From contig JAAOOA010000056.1 of NCBI GenBank assembly GCA_012861695.1, positions 10,677,207 through 10,741,206 of the forward strand: 64,000 nt of DNA, given 5' to 3'. Under the pieces are notes generated by a model that searched no databases, was not told the origin of the DNA, and saw only the letters and a program-made list of their open reading frames with translations. Shown here in pieces: positions 1-64,000 of the stretch. Numbering within the stretch: the first letter of the stretch is position 1; every line of letters begins with the position of its first letter. The position numbers and the translations under genes were made by a program. This DNA comes from Trematomus loennbergii. Taxonomy: Eukaryota; Chordata; Actinopteri; Perciformes; Nototheniidae.

Positions 1-59561
<59,561 letters not shown>

Positions 59562-60576
59562 TGTCTACAGAGTATGAGAGACGGACAGAAGCGGAGAGAC
59601 ACATAGAGGGAGAATACAACTTCTCCTTGTTTGCTTAACATTAATATATCGACATATTTATATTTTCCCTATTTCTGATGGCATACAACAAAGACAGAGA
59701 TTTGCTTCAGAAATATAAAGCACACTATCAGCAATGCTTGCGGCATTTGCAATCGATCATATACAAAAGGTAAAGAACTAAAGAAGAGAGGAAGATGAGG
59801 TCCCACACCTCCCGGATCTTCCCGTAGCGCGGAGGAGAGAAGTGTTCTTTACACTCTGTGAGTGTTGGCTTTATGAAAAAAAGAGCCTCTGGCCTATAGA
59901 TAAAATAGAGTATTTTATGCTCTGTAGTATAAATATAGAGGGGGTTACTTCACAATGCCAAATGAAAAATGAAATTCTTTCCTTACAAGAAAACAGCCCA
60001 AATCTCAACCCTTTTTTTTTCTTCTTATCCTCGTCTCATTCATCCCAACAAGAGTTATTTTTTTCTTATGAAGGTAAGTAGCCTCTCACCTGTGAGTTGA
60101 ACAATGTTGTCTTTAAATTCTATTTTCCAGGCAGTGAAGTGTGTGTGAGAGGAGATGAGGATGAAGAGAAGAAACTGCCTCTCTTTGAATAGCATGTGCA
60201 GAGGTCTGTTCAAAGTGATATGGTCCGTTATACCTCTTAATTGGACGGTACCTCCTACTGACAAAATATGTGGCCAGGGATTTAATTACCGAAGTGCAGT
60301 ATAATTTTTTGGAGTGCGTTTGGGAATGTTAGGGCTTTTGTTGTTACAGTGCAGGGTCTCTGACAACAATAGAGTGCGTTTTGCCCACGAAAGATGTAGT
60401 AAACATTAGGGTTTATTATCAAGTTGTGTGCAATGAATTACTTTTTGCCAGAAATGTTTGAGTATGAGATTACTGCACCTTTCAGTATAATGGTCACGTA
60501 GGGTACATCCATCTATTTAAGTTATGAAACTATTATTTTAGTGTTATAATGTCCCAAATGAACCAACTTTGGTGTG

Positions 60577-60582
60577 AATAAA
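60577..60582 (+). terminator. possible earlier poly(A) signal AATAAA
   Basis: AATAAA in GTGAATAAACCCC, about 1 kb after the stop codon. The downstream GT-rich element is weak, so use is uncertain. Confidence 0.3.
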
Positions 60583-61749
60583 CCCCAGCCTTGAACCTGT
60601 ATACATCATGAATCTCAAAGTAGGAGTTCCTTGATTATTCTTTCAGGTTTTATAGAATGAAAAGTCGAGAACATACAGTGCACAGTTCCTGAAGCTTGCC
60701 ACGTTTCCCAGAAGTTTATTTAAGCCTGGATGTCGATGAAAATAATACAAGTGCAAAGATGTGTCAGTGAGCACTCGGAGGCTGGGAGTGTGTCTTGTTT
60801 TATGAGGATAAAAGGTTTGACATGCGGTTGCCTTTCCTTAGAGTATTTCCAAGACATAGCGAGTGCAACTTCCACATGATCTCGGATTTCTCATTAACAG
60901 AGCAGTGTTTGCGTTTCTATAATTCTTTTGGGAAACTGTGCCTTAGTCAGTTAATCCTCGATCCATACTCCTACTCTGAGACGATTGATGAATACACGGC
61001 CAGGGCCTATTGTATTGACACAAATGGTTACGTCCATGTCTTACTGACCCATCAGCTTCTGCCAACAAATGTACAGTATACATACAACAGTTTGCACACT
61101 TTACCATGAGCCACCATCAGTATTGTACTACCATTCAACTACCACGTATGTTTTAAAGATAAAAAAATGAATTGGACACTGTCATCACATTCCTACATCA
61201 TTGCAGTGCCTTGAATACTGTATGGGCATATGTTTTAAGGGATACATAGCATTTGCATTAGTAAAACTGTACATCAGTGTAATTAATCTGCAGAGTTTGC
61301 AATGATTTAGCTGAGTGATGTCAGCTCTGATGGTTTATCGAAGAATAGGTTTCTCTGAAAAGCAGAACATAGTTTCATACCTGTGCATGTTGGCAAAAAG
61401 TGATCCAGTATAGCAATTGCTGCTACATGTATAGTACTTTGTATCACTATGTTGATTCCTGTCATTGCTGTTACATTTTGTACATTTATACAGTTTTGAT
61501 ACTTTATGGCATTCTTTCGAAAGATGTCTTGTGTTATCGATATGTAATATATTTTGCGAGTTCATATTTCTTATGGATGAGAAAGAAATGCACCTGGTAA
61601 ACACAGTACACTAAGTCAGTCCCACATCCGACTCTGGAGTAGAGTAGAATGCTTTTAAATGTATCACACAATTGTTATCCCATTCAAAAACCTGTGTATA
61701 TGAATATGTACATATTACAAGTTTTGTAAAGAGATATATTTTTTATGCA

Positions 61750-61755
61750 AATAAA
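61750..61755 (+). terminator. poly(A) signal AATAAA
   Basis: AATAAA followed within about 25 bases by a GT-rich stretch (TATGTTGTGTAA), the arrangement of a vertebrate cleavage and polyadenylation site. No other signal downstream is as well placed. Confidence 0.6.
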
Positions 61756-61772
61756 GCATTTGTAAGTTATTG

Positions 61773-63629
61773 AATATGTTGTGTAAAATTTCACTTGTAA
61801 ATGTCATGTAAGATCAAAAACATGTTTTGTATTTTTTCGTTATAAGCAATGTATAAATCCTTAATTTATATATAAAATATAAAATAATGAAATGCTATGT
61901 TGCTATTCTCTTTATTAATAGAGATGTCGTAGCTTGGTCAGGTCTCGGATACAATACTCAAAAAGAAAAAATGTTGCCATGTTCTAAGCAGAGTGCTCTT
62001 ATCATTCGGTCTGCTGCTTCTCTAAGTTGCGACTTTTGCAGATTTTTTAATGAGTTTTACACTTGCTGACTTGCCTGGTTACGACAAAATAAGCACTGAT
62101 ATTATCTTTGTCAAAGGGACACTGTAGATCTTTAAAAGGCTGCCTGTTGCTATGCATTGTGGTCAATAATCCTTGTTAACATGAACACCTGATGTGGGCA
62201 GAAATTCAGTCTCAACCTTAAACATTTTAACAGAAGTGAAATGGTGGTATAATTCTACTTCCTATCAGCAGTCGAACTGCAGCATTGGCCACTCTGAGTC
62301 TGGTTTGTCTCATTTTACCTGCCTCTCTCTGTCACCGTCAGTGGTTACAAATAGCTGACATTTACTCCAGGAAAGCACAAAATGAACTGACATTTGAATG
62401 TACTTTGCATGTAATATGAATTCAGCATTTCTTTTACTAACTTTCAAAATGGGCAATTTTGATGATTGAGCATTCATGGACTGTAGAGGCACAGCTGCTT
62501 CAAAGTACAAGTCTATTATTATTTTCATTTATGAAATAAGCATCGAAGCGCTTGAGGGTAACATGAATTAGCTTTTTGCAGAAATCTACCATGGATGAGA
62601 TGGATCTCTGCGTGAAACTGTATATCTCCCAAAAACAGTGGTTGTCTAAGAATAGTTTTGTCAAAGTTATTTAAAGTTCAATGTTCAAACGCATCAAACA
62701 AAGTATAGTGTCAGAAACCATAGAAAGGGGGAAATCTTTGGCCTCCGAACATCAATCTGAGAACGACTGGATTGAAATACAGTAGGTGGATAATTGCCAC
62801 ATACTTGATAACATGAGGAAGTGTCAGTTTGACAGAACATTATCTCATTTACTAAGATCAAGATAATTGCAGCAATCAAAGCAGAGATGTTCAGACAGGG
62901 AGTGTGACTGAGATCACAGAGCTCTCAATGGAGAAAGTTTGAAGAGGGCCCATAAAATTCAAACAACATGCACATGACTGGCAGGAACACGTTTGATTTC
63001 AGACTCGGGTTAAGCATACACTTTAAAGTCTAATCCTGGGATTTGTGTATGGATTAGAAATATTTGCCCGAAGGATTTTTTATTGAAGTTACTCCGAAGC
63101 TTCATCAAGCAGATATTACCCAAAGGGTGATGATGTAATGAAAGCTGGTGCTATAGGCGGAGATGTCAAATAGACTCAGGGTGTTTGCACAGTGTGATTC
63201 AGTAATAGTAACACATTATAAACATGGTTTTGACCCCGTGTTTGCTCTTAGAAGAGCATGTAGCCTCTTTTAAGCTCTGGTTTCTGGAAAATCCTTAGAG
63301 TAACCCCTCTGGAGTTCAACAGCTGGCCTCTGCTGCACATTGTGGTATGTCATCTGACAAATGGCTCAACTGAGATCTAGTGACTGAACAGGTTTGTCCT
63401 GTTCATGGAGGCTTCTGATGGCGTGGGCATGTGCCTGTTGGAGACAAATTGGTTTGCAAGGTGCATGTGCGGATATAATGAAGGGATGTTCCTGGCTGCC
63501 TCTGATCTTCAGATACCCCGTGGCGTTCCTCCACTTTCATCAAGGAGCTGAATAATATGTGCCGTGAAATCACACCACACAGCATCGATAGCAAGTGTTA
63601 TTAACACATTGGAAGATAATAACAGGCTG
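61773..63629. other. intergenic DNA downstream of csmd3
   Basis: AT-rich sequence of about 1.9 kb with no gene, RNA gene or complete repeat that I can support. Confidence 0.6.
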
Positions 63630-64000
63630 GCTCCGGCTTATTTAGCAGAACTCATCCATCGCTACACCCCAGCCAGAGCTTTAAGGTCGGCTGACCAGCT
63701 GCTGCTGGTAGTGCCCAAGACCAGGCTCAAAACCCGAGGGCACTGAGCCTTCGCAGCAGCTGGCCCTAGGCTCTGGAACACTCTGCCCCTCCATGTGAGG
63801 TCGGCCCAGACCCTAGGGGTTTTTAAATCTACACTTAAAACTCACTTCTTCTCTCTGGCCTTCTAGTCAGAGCGGAGCACGACTCCTGACATTCTCTTTG
63901 CTATTGTAGTAAAGTGTTTTTATTTATATTTTATAGCACTTTGGCACGACCAAAAATCGTTTTAAAAATGTGCATAAATAAAAACTGATTTGATTTAAAT
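63630..64000 (+). mobile_element. LINE (L2/CR1-type) 3' end, decayed
   Basis: The frame LAPAYLAELIHRYTPAR, SADQLLLVVPKTRLKTRGH, then (after an in-frame TGA at 63744-63746) AFAAAGPRLWNTLPLHVR and TLGVFKSTLKTHFFSLAF is the C-terminal part of the reverse transcriptase protein of a non-LTR retrotransposon common in fish (L2/CR1/Rex-like). The TGA stands where Arg (CGA) is usual, as expected of CpG decay. The 3' tail ends in ATAAATAAAAACTGATTTGA with the short repeat typical of these elements. The copy is strongly 5'-truncated, and its end may coincide with the window end. Confidence 0.8.

Larger units (their letters stand above)
59562..61772 (+). other. csmd3: predicted 3' untranslated region of csmd3
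   Basis: The region from the stop codon to the first well-placed poly(A) site has no further family-like frame. It is AT-rich, with many ATTTA-like stretches. An earlier AATAAA at 60577-60582 could give a shorter form. The end is an estimate from the signal at 61750-61755. Confidence 0.6.

Overview
The window is vertebrate nuclear DNA, most likely from a teleost fish. It holds the 3' part of one large multi-exon gene on the + strand, which I identify as csmd3 (CUB and sushi multiple domains 3). Short exons of 66-195 bp with GT/AG borders are spread over about 59.5 kb. Together they encode 15 consecutive sushi (CCP) domains, a stalk, one transmembrane helix and a short cytoplasmic tail that stops at 59561. 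The CSMD3 assignment, rather than CSMD1 or CSMD2, rests mainly on the tail (SVHENNNGQATF, FENPMY, FDPNLNTICTMV) and on the order of the sushi domains. It comes from remembered family sequences, not from a search. The a/b fish paralogue cannot be decided here. The teleost call rests on intron size, dense CA/GT and TC microsatellites, and small hAT-, piggyBac- and Tc1-type elements plus a tRNA-derived SINE of kinds familiar from fish genomes.

Layout: bases 1-11 may be the last bases of a preceding CUB exon. Sushi exons lie at 1270-1458, 4446-4631, 5469-5663, 6383-6556, 8201-8374, 9018-9191, 12008-12193, 13261-13434, 19029-19209, 23775-23951, 29130-29312, 36368-36541, 42323-42496, 43798-43871 with 44812-44923 (one domain split in two), and 52298-52477. 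Stalk exons are at 52962-53027, 54756-54911, 55255-55367 and 56121-56208. The transmembrane exon is 58639-58779 and the last coding exon 59402-59561. The 3'UTR probably runs to about 61772, with a poly(A) signal at 61750-61755. Downstream DNA ends in a decayed LINE 3' end from about 63630 to the window edge.

All sushi exons have class 1-1 introns except the domain split by a phase-0 intron. Two places do not read through cleanly. The exon at 19029-19209 is 181 bp, so its frame breaks at the expected first cysteine. The 56121-56208 / 58639-58779 junction meets a stop unless a second donor 4 bp downstream is used or one base is missing from a homopolymer run. All other exons are intact, so homopolymer errors in the assembly are the simplest explanation, but real changes are not excluded.

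The larger introns carry mobile elements. These include a hAT MITE with a perfect 8-bp target duplication (19352-19749), a dead Tc1-like transposon interrupted by a SINE with its own target duplication (19903-21460), TTAA-flanked and other MITEs, a hAT transposase remnant, and long TC and GT tracts near 45-46.5 kb. I saw no second protein-coding gene, RNA gene or CRISPR array, and no undescribed system. The most interesting points are the two frame problems, the odd cysteine pattern in two neighbouring sushi domains, and a strong hairpin at 46003-46044.
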